A stretch of 6,435 bases of DNA from the NCBI GenBank assembly GCA_016765515.1, contig JAESPT010000044.1, positions 1 through 6,435 of the forward strand, written 5' to 3'. Below, one piece after another: positions 1 to 6,361 of this stretch. The translations under genes were made by a program, and so were the position numbers. Position 1 is the first letter of the stretch, and each line of letters starts with the position of its first letter. Source of the DNA: Sneathiella sp. GTDB lineage: Bacteria > Pseudomonadota > Alphaproteobacteria > Sneathiellales > Sneathiellaceae. The notes under the pieces were generated by a model that ran no database searches, was not told where the DNA came from, and saw only the letters and a list, made by a program, of their open reading frames with translations.

Positions 1-593
1 AGACCAAAGGGATGATTGCGCTTGAGCCCCATATCGAAAATCCCAAAGACAGCGCCCTTTTCCAAAATTTTCCAAGTTTCACGAAGAACCATCATGCCAT
101 GGATTTCATGTGTGATTATCTAAGGCTGATGACAATGGGCACAGAAAACCCTCATGAAATGGAAGCCTTGATGGACCAGGATCTGGAAACCCATCACAAT
201 GAACACCATGCAATTGCCGGTGCTGTCTCATCTCTTGGCGATGCATTGCCAGCCTTTGGAATTGTTGCGGCTGTGCTTGGGGTTATTGTGACAATGGCGT
301 CGATTTCAGAACCACCAGAAGTTCTTGGCGGCCTGATTGGCGCCGCGCTTGTTGGTACTTTCTTTGGTATTTTTGTTGCCTATGGGTTGTTTTCTCCTAT
401 GGGAACCAACCTTCAACAATATTTCGATGCTGATGCAAAATACTATGATTGCATGAAGCAGGGTCTGCTTGCCCATTTGCAAGGATATGCGCCGGCAATA
501 TCTGTTGAGTTCTCACGTAAAGTTCTCTACAGCCACGAGCGACCCAGTTTTATTGAGGTTGAAGAAGCGTGTAATAACGCACCTACCGTGTAG
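1..593 (+). CDS. motA: Flagellar motor stator protein MotA, 3' part (5' end outside window)
   Basis: MotA forms the A5B2 stator with MotB in the inner membrane. It conducts ions and pushes on FliG of the flagellar rotor. The reading frame is already open at the left edge (codons T-K-G before the first visible Met at 12), so this is a fragment. Aligned from memory to E. coli MotA, that Met matches about residue 94, so roughly the first 92 residues (TM1, TM2 and the start of the cytoplasmic loop) are missing. Visible hallmarks are LEPHIENP, whose Glu matches the rotor-interacting E98; LMDQDLETHH; TM3 with GDALPAFGIVAAVLG, containing the conserved Pro173 equivalent; TM4 with VGTFFGIFVAYGLFSPMG, containing the Pro222 equivalent; and the C-terminal VEFSRKVLYSHERPSFIE signature. 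The implied full length of about 286 aa is normal for the family. motB starts 29 bp downstream, so the two are almost certainly co-transcribed. There is no sign of decay. Confidence 0.97.
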   Translation, partial: TKGMIALEPHIENPKDSALFQNFPSFTKNHHAMDFMCDYLRLMTMGTENPHEMEALMDQDLETHHNEHHAIAGAVSSLGDALPAFGIVAAVLGVIVTMASISEPPEVLGGLIGAALVGTFFGIFVAYGLFSPMGTNLQQYFDADAKYYDCMKQGLLAHLQGYAPAISVEFSRKVLYSHERPSFIEVEEACNNAPTV

Positions 594-622
594 CGCTGGA
601 CAGACGGAAACAGGTTTGAATA

Positions 623-1513
623 ATGGCTGACGAAGTCGCACCAATAATCGTTAAAAAAGTAAAAAAAGTCGCTGGTGGTCATCACGGTGGTGCTTGGAAG
701 GTTGCTTATGCTGACTTCGTGACGGCAATGATGGCATTTTTCCTGCTTCTTTGGCTCCTGAATGTAACGGATTCAGCTCAAAAACAAGGTATATCCGACT
801 ATTTTTCTCCGACAGCCGCCAGTAAAAGTGAATCCGGATCTGGTGGAATTTTGGGAGGAACCAGCATGCAAACAGAAGGCGCAATGACCTCCAATACAGG
901 TGTCCCATCTGTGGTTTCCAGCATCTCCCCGCCGGAAGAGGGGAAGAAGGATGACGCAGAAGAAGATGGTGCAAGCGAAATTGACGAAGCTGAGTTTCTT
1001 GCGAGACTAGCAGCCATAGAAGAGGCCGCTTTTGAGTCTGCTAAAGATCAGATCAAGCAGGCTATTGCGGCAGATCCCGAGCTTGCCGGACTTGCAGACA
1101 ATATTATCATTGATATGACACCCGAGGGGTTACGCATTCAGATCGTTGATCAATATGATGAAAGCATGTTTAAAAGTGGCAGTGCAACAATCACACATCG
1201 TGTCAAACGACTGATCGGAAAAATAGCCAAAGCCATAGAAAACCTACCGAATGGTCTATCAATTAGTGGGCACACGGACAGTTCCGGCTTTGCCAATGCC
1301 AGATATTCCAATTGGGAACTCTCAAGTGACCGGGCAAATGCAAGCCGCCGAGCCTTGATGGAGGCGGGGCTAGATCCTGAACGGATCCAGCGGATTTCAG
1401 GCAAGGCGGATGTTGATCCGATGATTGAAGATGATCCTTCCAACCCGGGCAACAGGCGCATCAGCATTATCCTGTTACGGGAAACCCCTGTTTTGCCATC
1501 TAAACTGAAATAA
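623..1513 (+). CDS. motB: Flagellar motor stator protein MotB
   Basis: MotB is the peptidoglycan-anchoring stator subunit and carries the ion-binding aspartate. The 296-aa protein has the expected order: a Lys/His-rich cytoplasmic N-terminus (1-28); one TM helix (about 29-49) in AYADFVTAMMAFF, with Asp31 equivalent to the essential E. coli Asp32; a plug-like segment just after it (about 53-63, ISDYF); a low-complexity Ser/Gly then acidic linker (about 65-125); and an OmpA/MotB peptidoglycan-binding domain (about 160-286). That domain shows GHTD (216-219), NWELSSDRA (230-238) and NRRISI (277-282). AYADF with a nearby Phe/Leu-rich helix suggests a proton-type stator, which is inference. The ATG at 623 is preceded by a weak Shine-Dalgarno (CAGG, 611-614, 8-nt gap). 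It lies 29 bp after motA. The TAA stop at 1511-1513 abuts the stop of the opposite-strand methyltransferase gene, and no terminator hairpin with a U-tract is visible here. Confidence 0.98.
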   Translation: MADEVAPIIVKKVKKVAGGHHGGAWKVAYADFVTAMMAFFLLLWLLNVTDSAQKQGISDYFSPTAASKSESGSGGILGGTSMQTEGAMTSNTGVPSVVSSISPPEEGKKDDAEEDGASEIDEAEFLARLAAIEEAAFESAKDQIKQAIAADPELAGLADNIIIDMTPEGLRIQIVDQYDESMFKSGSATITHRVKRLIGKIAKAIENLPNGLSISGHTDSSGFANARYSNWELSSDRANASRRALMEAGLDPERIQRISGKADVDPMIEDDPSNPGNRRISIILLRETPVLPSKLK

Positions 1514-2284
1514 CTAGATTTTCCAGATCATCAATTTTGTATGACGAGCGTCGTGCACGGTCACAGTTCGGTTCGGCTTATGGTTTGGTACAGTAAAACT
1601 GTTGCTGATAAATAAACTGCCGGGCTTCATTTCTCCTACCGCTTTGGCATATAGGTCCGGCATGGGGACAGGTGAAAGAAAACAGTAAACCACATCATAT
1701 TTGCCAAGATCGATTGCCCAAAAACTCTTGAAATAGAATTCCGTATGGGAACGTCTGTCTAATTTCGCGAGCAACCAGGACAGAAGAAAAGGTATGGGCG
1801 CAGTTTCATAACCATAAAAATGTTGTTTCGAACGCTTCGAGGCGAGCTGGCGCATTGTTCCGCCAAATCCGCTGCCAAGATCCACCACTTTCAATCCTGC
1901 TTTTTTTGGCAACAAATCATCCAATTTATCGACAGTAAGGTTATTCGTCAGATACAGGGGCACCCGGTTAATTACGACATTCCAAAAGATCATCAATAAA
2001 AGTGCAAGGAGAACTGGGAAAACCCACAAAGGGAGATCAAGCGCCATGCCCAGAACAAGAAGAGGGGGTGCAACAACCTGGATGCAAACCCACCAGTAAG
2101 GCAGGCGCAAAAGGAAAGTAATTGAAGCTGAAAGAGCTCCCTGAACCAGCATTAACCAGAACAGTGGTAGGACATACCCCAAATAATCGTGAAGTTCAGG
2201 TCTTAAAAAACTTAGACAGATATAGACAATAAACTGAATTAGTAAGGTGACAAAAATTGGAGGAAGGGATTGAATTTTATTCAT
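1514..2284 (-). CDS. Membrane-anchored class I SAM-dependent methyltransferase, FAM173-like
   Basis: This is a putative methyltransferase of 256 aa with two parts. The N-terminal 105 residues are very hydrophobic and read as about four TM helices (roughly 9-27, 36-58, 64-83, 86-106). The C-terminal half is a Rossmann-type class I methyltransferase: motif I VVDLGSGFGG (133-142), an acidic residue after strand 2 (Glu160 in FYGYE), motif IV DVVYCFLSPVPM (197-208) and a KPGSLFISNSF strand (220-230). The series DLGSG, GYE, FWAIDL-YDVV, FLSP-MP, SNSF-VP resembles the FAM173 lysine methyltransferases (ANTKMT/ATPSCKMT, known to modify mitochondrial carrier or ATP synthase c-subunit lysines). That likeness is from memory, and the substrate here is unknown. 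The ATG at 2284 has an in-frame TAA one codon upstream of it, so the start is bounded, but no clear Shine-Dalgarno is seen. Its TAG touches the motB stop. It is divergent from the RDD gene across 205 bp. Confidence 0.87.
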   Translation of the reverse strand: MNKIQSLPPIFVTLLIQFIVYICLSFLRPELHDYLGYVLPLFWLMLVQGALSASITFLLRLPYWWVCIQVVAPPLLVLGMALDLPLWVFPVLLALLLMIFWNVVINRVPLYLTNNLTVDKLDDLLPKKAGLKVVDLGSGFGGTMRQLASKRSKQHFYGYETAPIPFLLSWLLAKLDRRSHTEFYFKSFWAIDLGKYDVVYCFLSPVPMPDLYAKAVGEMKPGSLFISNSFTVPNHKPNRTVTVHDARHTKLMIWKI

Positions 2285-2334
2285 ATTTTACAATTTATTG
2301 AAAAAATTATTCAATCCGCTCGTTCAAGGGTTAG

Positions 2335-2398
2335 GCAATGCAGTCTGGAACTACATATTCTCCTCAGTTCATTATGAAACATGAGGACCTCGCATTGC
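2335..2398. repeat. Nested inverted repeat in the methyltransferase/RDD intergenic region
   Basis: Three pairs of complementary arms are nested. The outer arms are GCAATGC (2335-2341) and GCATTGC (2392-2398). The middle arms are TCCTCA (2361-2366) and TGAGGA (2382-2387). The inner arms are TTCAT (2368-2372) and ATGAA (2374-2378), around a single T. The inner two pairs can stack into one hairpin with a small asymmetric internal loop; the outer pair is separated by about 19 and 4 unpaired bases. No T-run follows on either strand, so it does not look like an intrinsic terminator. It lies in the leader/promoter area between two divergent genes and may be an operator, an mRNA leader structure or chance. 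Confidence 0.45.
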
Positions 2399-2405
2399 AA
2401 TTCAC

Positions 2406-2437
2406 TTGAATACTTTATGATCACTACCATTTATAAG
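2406..2437 (+). promoter_or_regulatory. Weak sigma-70-like promoter candidate for the RDD gene
   Basis: A TTGAAT box (2406-2411) is followed by a TATAAG box (2432-2437) about 50 bp before the RDD gene start. The 20-bp spacing is longer than the ideal 17; shifting the -10 to TTTATA (2430-2435) gives 18. The surroundings are AT-rich, which raises the chance of a random match. No equally good pair was found for the opposite-strand methyltransferase gene. Confidence 0.25.
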
Positions 2438-2489
2438 TTTCACAACACAAACAAATTTATGGTTTCTGAAGACAATTCCGGAGTTCTTG

Positions 2490-3008
2490 GTGACAGTGAG
2501 CAAAGACAGCGAGACATTTATTAACCTCTCTTCCCTGGAAGGTATAAAGGAGCATCACTCAGGCACAGACCGTCCGGAAGACTATGATGGCATTCGACTG
2601 AAAAGGATGCTTGCCTATGCAGTTGACTTTATTTGTATATTCCTGATTGGAATTGTCGCAAGTACCGTCGCGGTATTTATGGGCATTATAACCTTGGGTC
2701 TTTTGACCCCGATCCTGGCTCTGGGCCTTGCAATGATCCCGCTGGCCTATCACACCCTGACCATAGGCAGCCAATGGCATGCAACCCTTGGCATGCGATT
2801 ATTCAATATTGAAGTATGTCTGAAAAATGGTGATTACCCTGACTATATTACTGCGTTTTTTCATGCAGGCATTTTCTATTTGACAATAGCCATCACCTCT
2901 TCTCTGGTTTTACTGATCTCTCTTTTCAATCCTCGCGGCAGCCTTCTCCATGACTATTTGACCAATAGCATCGTTCGCCAACAAAGAAGCTCTAGAGGCG
3001 ATCTTTAA
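2490..3008 (+). CDS. RDD family integral membrane protein
   Basis: This is a small RDD-domain membrane protein of about 172 aa; the family has a poorly defined role, possibly transport. A hydrophilic N-terminus (about 35 residues) leads into IRLKRMLAYAVDF, holding the Arg and Asp that name the family (in TTG-start numbering, Arg40 with Arg37 as alternative, and Asp47). TM segments lie at about 43-64, 66-92 and 122-148. TLGMRLFNIEV (100-110) matches the usual T-LG-R-I-V loop, and LHDYLTNSIVRQ (154-165) matches the terminal HD-L--T-V motif. The start is not an ATG: TTG 2487, GTG 2490 and GTG 2496 are all in frame. GTG 2490 is preferred because GGAG (2480-2483) stands 6 nt upstream; it is 3 nt from the TTG. 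An in-frame TGA at 2418 limits extension, and there is no in-frame ATG in between. The last 17 bp overlap the 3' end of the convergent FAD oxidoreductase gene. Confidence 0.9.
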   Translation: MTVSKDSETFINLSSLEGIKEHHSGTDRPEDYDGIRLKRMLAYAVDFICIFLIGIVASTVAVFMGIITLGLLTPILALGLAMIPLAYHTLTIGSQWHATLGMRLFNIEVCLKNGDYPDYITAFFHAGIFYLTIAITSSLVLLISLFNPRGSLLHDYLTNSIVRQQRSSRGDL

Positions 3009-4272
3009 TTTTCTGCCAAAGGAGCGTGAGATAAAAGAGCGGAATTTGCAGAGCTTTACTCTTCGGAATAATTTTGTGGGGTATTCGACCGAAAATATCA
3101 ATTCCAGCCATCTCTCCGCAAATAGCTTCCGCCAGAATTCGACTAATAATAGCAGATAGCGGGACGCCCTGCCCCGAATAGCCGTGGGCATAATAGATAT
3201 TATTGGTTTTTCGCCCCACATCGGGCAAACGCTGACGGGTAGCAGCTAACAGCCCAGACCATAAATACTGCACTTTCACATCTGCTAGCATGGGAAATGT
3301 CTTGAGCATATTTCGACGAATACTGTTGTTCTGAAGCCCTGAAGATCCAAAGGAAATGTCCTGTCCCCCGTATATCAAACGCGTATCGGGGGTCATTTTG
3401 AAATAATCGAGATCAAAATAGGTATCCGCGACACAGGCCTCGGTTGCCATGATAAATTTCGCTCTTTCCTCACCGAGAGGCCCTGTTGCCAGAATACTAC
3501 TTTTCACCGGAAGGATTTTATTGTGGCTCCCCACTTCGAGGGTATCTAAATAGGCGTTTCCTGCCAGAACCAGTGCGCCAGCGGAAACGCTACCATTTTC
3601 CGTCGACACCAAAACTTTAGGCTTTTCGTCGATTGACAAGGCAGCAGAGTTTTCAAATATCTGCACCCCCGCTTTTTTCGCTGCTTTGGCGAGCCCCAAT
3701 ACATAATTCAGAGGATGTAAGTGCCCCCCTTCCTTATCCAGAAGCCCCCCAACATACCGCTCCCCCGCCAAAAGTACTCTCATCTTCTCTTGGTTCACCC
3801 AGCGATAGCTTTCATAACCATAGCGATCCTCGCAAAACGCTTTCTCAGCCTCTAGCCATCTCAGGTGCGATTTTTTCGGCGCAGCATATAGCTCGCCTGA
3901 ACGCAGATCACAGTCAATGTTATATTTAGCGATCCGACCAAAAAGAATTTCTTTGGCCTGCTCTGAGAAGTCCCATAGTTTCCTAGCATCGTCCAAACCA
4001 ACAATCTGTTCAGTCTCCATCATTCCCGGAGCATAACCGGAGGCAATTTGCCCTCCATTGCGACCGGACGCTCCATATCCTACTGTTTTGGCCTCCAGTA
4101 CCGCGACAGACAATCCCCGATCCGCAAGTTCCAACGCTGTTCCTAATCCTGTAAATCCAGCCCCAATAACACAGACATCAACCGATACCAGCGTTTTCAG
4201 AACGGGAAACTCCAGTCTTTTATGAGCTGTGTCTTCATAATAATTTAGAGAATTAGTCAAGAAATTTGGCAC
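2992..4272 (-). CDS. FAD-dependent amine oxidase, DAO family, PuuB/OrdL-like
   Basis: This is a flavoprotein oxidase of the D-amino-acid-oxidase fold, closest in my memory to gamma-glutamylputrescine oxidase PuuB. PuuB oxidises gamma-glutamylputrescine to the aldehyde, giving NH3 and H2O2. At 426 aa its length equals that of E. coli PuuB. Visible features are the N-terminal tyrosine pair (NYYED, 10-14); the Rossmann dinucleotide motif VCVIGAGFTGLGTALELADRG (33-53) ending in Glu60; GASGRNGGQ (67-75), the flavin loop typical of this group; GGHLHPLN (182-189); LAGNAYL (236-242); YGG (301-303); and the C-terminal flavin-contact loop GYSGQG (364-369). No signal peptide is seen, so it is cytoplasmic. 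The start is GTG (4270-4272), with a TAG two codons upstream and no clear Shine-Dalgarno; a TTG at codon 5 is the alternative. It is divergent from the permease gene. No puuA, puuC or puuD is present in the window, so the exact amine substrate is unproven. Confidence 0.9.
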   Translation of the reverse strand: MPNFLTNSLNYYEDTAHKRLEFPVLKTLVSVDVCVIGAGFTGLGTALELADRGLSVAVLEAKTVGYGASGRNGGQIASGYAPGMMETEQIVGLDDARKLWDFSEQAKEILFGRIAKYNIDCDLRSGELYAAPKKSHLRWLEAEKAFCEDRYGYESYRWVNQEKMRVLLAGERYVGGLLDKEGGHLHPLNYVLGLAKAAKKAGVQIFENSAALSIDEKPKVLVSTENGSVSAGALVLAGNAYLDTLEVGSHNKILPVKSSILATGPLGEERAKFIMATEACVADTYFDLDYFKMTPDTRLIYGGQDISFGSSGLQNNSIRRNMLKTFPMLADVKVQYLWSGLLAATRQRLPDVGRKTNNIYYAHGYSGQGVPLSAIISRILAEAICGEMAGIDIFGRIPHKIIPKSKALQIPLFYLTLLWQKIKDRL

Positions 4273-4301
4273 TTTCTAAAAATAATGGTTTCTGGTTAGA
4301 T

Positions 4302-4317
4302 CAATCTTGAAAGATTG
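4302..4317. promoter_or_regulatory. 16-bp palindrome, candidate operator between oxidase and permease genes
   Basis: CAATCTT-GA-AAGATTG is a perfect inverted repeat of 7-bp arms around a 2-bp centre. It lies 30 bp before the oxidase start codon and about 105 bp before the permease ATG, and overlaps the possible -35 box of the permease promoter. Size and symmetry fit a dimeric repressor site (for example GntR-, TetR- or MarR-type), and one site could control both divergent genes. No regulator gene lies in the window, so the binding protein is unknown. Confidence 0.4.
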
Positions 4318-4336
4318 GAAACAATGCTCATGATAA
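4307..4336 (+). promoter_or_regulatory. Sigma-70-like promoter candidate for the permease gene
   Basis: TTGAAA (4307-4312) and TGATAA (4331-4336) are separated by 18 bp, an acceptable spacing, about 87 bp upstream of the permease ATG. The -35 box falls inside the 16-bp palindrome, as would suit repression by occlusion. The leader would then be about 80 nt. A TATAGA at 4382-4387 is another possible -10 but has no matching -35 at the right distance. Confidence 0.3.
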
Positions 4337-4422
4337 GGATGTAACTTGTTTGGAAATCTGATACTTGTCCTCCGGGCTTACTATAGAAACTTTAGTCATT
4401 AACTAGGTGAATAATAATAAGC

Positions 4423-6273
4423 ATGATTGAATCACAACTTCATATGTGGCTGGTATTCGGTTTTATCGCCGTCGCAATGTATGCATTTGCGAGTGAAAAG
4501 ATAGAGTTGGAAATATCGTCGATTAGCGTTATTTCCGGCCTTCTCTTATTATTTTACTTCTACCCTCTTCTGGATCAGCAAGGCAATTCCTTGCTGACAT
4601 CTCGAGACATATTAGTAGGCTTGGCGGATCCAGCCCTTATCACCGTGTTATCTTTGTTGGTGGTTGGTCAAGGAATTGTCAGAACAGGCGCTCTTGAAAA
4701 GCCCATCCGAATGCTTGTTACCTTGCGTCGGCATCACCCTGTATTGGCCATCGCTGTGGTCCTTGGGTCGGTCTTGGTCATCAGTGCCTTCATGAACAAT
4801 ACGCCCGTCGTGGTAATTTTCATACCACTGATGACAGCTCTTGCTGAACGATTACACCGATCAACATCCACTTTGATGATTCCGCTCAGCTACGCATCCA
4901 TATTAGGAGGGATGACAACCCTTATCGGTTCATCCACAAATCTTCTTGTATCTGCGGCCGCAGTTCAGGCAGGCCAACCTGCTATTAAATTCTTCGATTT
5001 TTCTATTCCAGGACTTGTTCTGGCATCTGTTGGTCTTCTCTACATATTAACCGTAATTCCCAAAATACTCCCCGATAGAGAAGCCGTAAAAGACGGTACG
5101 ACATCACTCTCAGGTAAACAATTCATCGTACAAATGGAAATTTCGCCGGACAGCCCTCTGGTCGGCGAGAAAGCTATCGCCGGTCAATTTCCAAGCCTGA
5201 GGAATATTACGATACGATTTATTCAGCGAGATGAGAAACATCTCCTGCCTCCCTTCGACGATATGGCGCTTCGTCCAGGTGATTCAGTGGTGTTCGCCGG
5301 AACACGAAAATCACTGACGGATGCCTTCTCTGACAACCCTCAAATTCTTCAAGATTTTCTTGAGATTGACGAAAGAAGCAATATTGAAATTCCAGAACTT
5401 CAAAATGTCCGGGATCAAACAATTGCGGAAGTTATTGTAGCTCCGGCCTCACGAATGATTGGACGGGCACTCCACCAGATTAACTTCCATTACCGAACGG
5501 ACTGTGTTGTCCTAGGTATTCAGCGCCGATCAAGAATGATCCGGACAAGCCGCATGACGGATATCCGGTTGGAATCGGGAGATGTCCTTCTGTTGCTTGG
5601 AAAACGTCCAGATATGATGCGGCTTCGTAATAATCCGGATGTTCTTCTTCTGGAGTGGTCCACCCGTGAACTTCCCGCGTTAGCTCTTTCCCTGCGGGCT
5701 CGGCTCATATTCGGGGCCGTTGTTCTGGCGGCAGCTTCAGGACTGGTTCCTATTGTCATTGCCGCTGTAGCGGGCGCGACAGCTATGGTTGCTTCAGGCT
5801 GTTTAAATATTTTCCAGGCGAGCCGCTCTATCGATCGTCGGATCTTTTTGTTGATTTGGGCCGCATTGGGTCTCGGAACTGCTATGCAGGCGACTGGCGG
5901 GGCAAGTTTCATTGCTCAGCAAGTTATCTCGCTTTTCGACGGGGCCGGCCCTGCCGTCATCTTATCCATGTTCTTCTTGCTTGTTGCCATATTCACTAAC
6001 GTCCTTAGCAACAGTGCGACCGCTGTCCTCTTCACTCCTGTTGCTATTAGCATTGCGACAAACCTTGAAGTAGACCCAATGATATTCATTTTTGCCGTGA
6101 TTTTTGCTGCTAATTGTTCTTTTGCCACCCCAATGGGATATCAAACGAATCTGTTGGTCATGGGTCCCGGTCACTACAAATTTTTGGATTATTTTAAAGC
6201 AGGAGGACCTCTTGTCATACTCCTGTGGATCGTATTTTCAATATTCGCCCCGCTTTATTATGGTTTGGTATAG
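4423..6273 (+). CDS. SLC13/DASS-type permease with two internal RCK_C (TrkA-C) domains
   Basis: This 616-aa inner-membrane transporter belongs to the divalent anion:Na+ symporter group (ion transporter superfamily). An N-terminal membrane block (about 8-215) contains SAFMNNTPVVVIFIP (121-135) and GSSTNLL (169-175), the first substrate/Na+ clamp. A hydrophilic middle holds two RCK_C/TrkA-C domains: about 232-315, with a PGDSVVFAG strand at 285-293, and about 325-405, with SGDVLLLLG at 385-393. A second membrane block (about 427-616) repeats the motif as TNVLSNSATAVLFTPVA (525-541) and ATPMGYQTNLLVMGPGHYK (568-586). This layout matches bacterial SLC13 proteins annotated as sulfate or dicarboxylate carriers; the substrate cannot be read from sequence. 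The ATG at 4423 has AGGTGA (4405-4410) 12 nt upstream, rather far, and an in-frame TGA at 4408-4410 excludes a longer form. It is divergent from the FAD oxidase and may share its control region and possibly its substrate pathway. Confidence 0.93.
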   Translation: MIESQLHMWLVFGFIAVAMYAFASEKIELEISSISVISGLLLLFYFYPLLDQQGNSLLTSRDILVGLADPALITVLSLLVVGQGIVRTGALEKPIRMLVTLRRHHPVLAIAVVLGSVLVISAFMNNTPVVVIFIPLMTALAERLHRSTSTLMIPLSYASILGGMTTLIGSSTNLLVSAAAVQAGQPAIKFFDFSIPGLVLASVGLLYILTVIPKILPDREAVKDGTTSLSGKQFIVQMEISPDSPLVGEKAIAGQFPSLRNITIRFIQRDEKHLLPPFDDMALRPGDSVVFAGTRKSLTDAFSDNPQILQDFLEIDERSNIEIPELQNVRDQTIAEVIVAPASRMIGRALHQINFHYRTDCVVLGIQRRSRMIRTSRMTDIRLESGDVLLLLGKRPDMMRLRNNPDVLLLEWSTRELPALALSLRARLIFGAVVLAAASGLVPIVIAAVAGATAMVASGCLNIFQASRSIDRRIFLLIWAALGLGTAMQATGGASFIAQQVISLFDGAGPAVILSMFFLLVAIFTNVLSNSATAVLFTPVAISIATNLEVDPMIFIFAVIFAANCSFATPMGYQTNLLVMGPGHYKFLDYFKAGGPLVILLWIVFSIFAPLYYGLV

Positions 6274-6361
6274 GTTTTTTAGGAATTTGGCTTGTACTAT
6301 TTGCTAATATTGAGAAACGCGTTACCCTGATAACTATGACCCAACTGCTTGCAGGCCCCAG

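Noticed and set aside
1540..1556. Small hairpin ACGA-GCG-TCGT just inside the methyltransferase gene as a terminator for motB
   Set aside because: The stem is only 4 bp with no following U-tract, and it lies within codons of the methyltransferase.
3633..3929. 98-codon open frame on + inside the oxidase gene
   Set aside because: It is antisense to a well-recognised flavoprotein, its product is low-complexity with no domain, and it has no ribosome binding site; it is a shadow frame.
4273..4330. Minus-strand promoter for the oxidase (TTGTTT, then ATCTAA at 17 bp)
   Set aside because: The -10 match is poor, so it is not listed as a feature, although the spacing is right.
5520..5912. 130-codon open frame on - inside the permease gene
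   Set aside because: It lies opposite conserved RCK_C and membrane segments and its product is Arg/Ala-rich with no motif; it is a shadow frame.
6316..6323. AACGCGTT palindrome in the permease/bpt gap as an operator
   Set aside because: Eight bases with no flanking symmetry is expected by chance, and no promoter boxes with good spacing are nearby.
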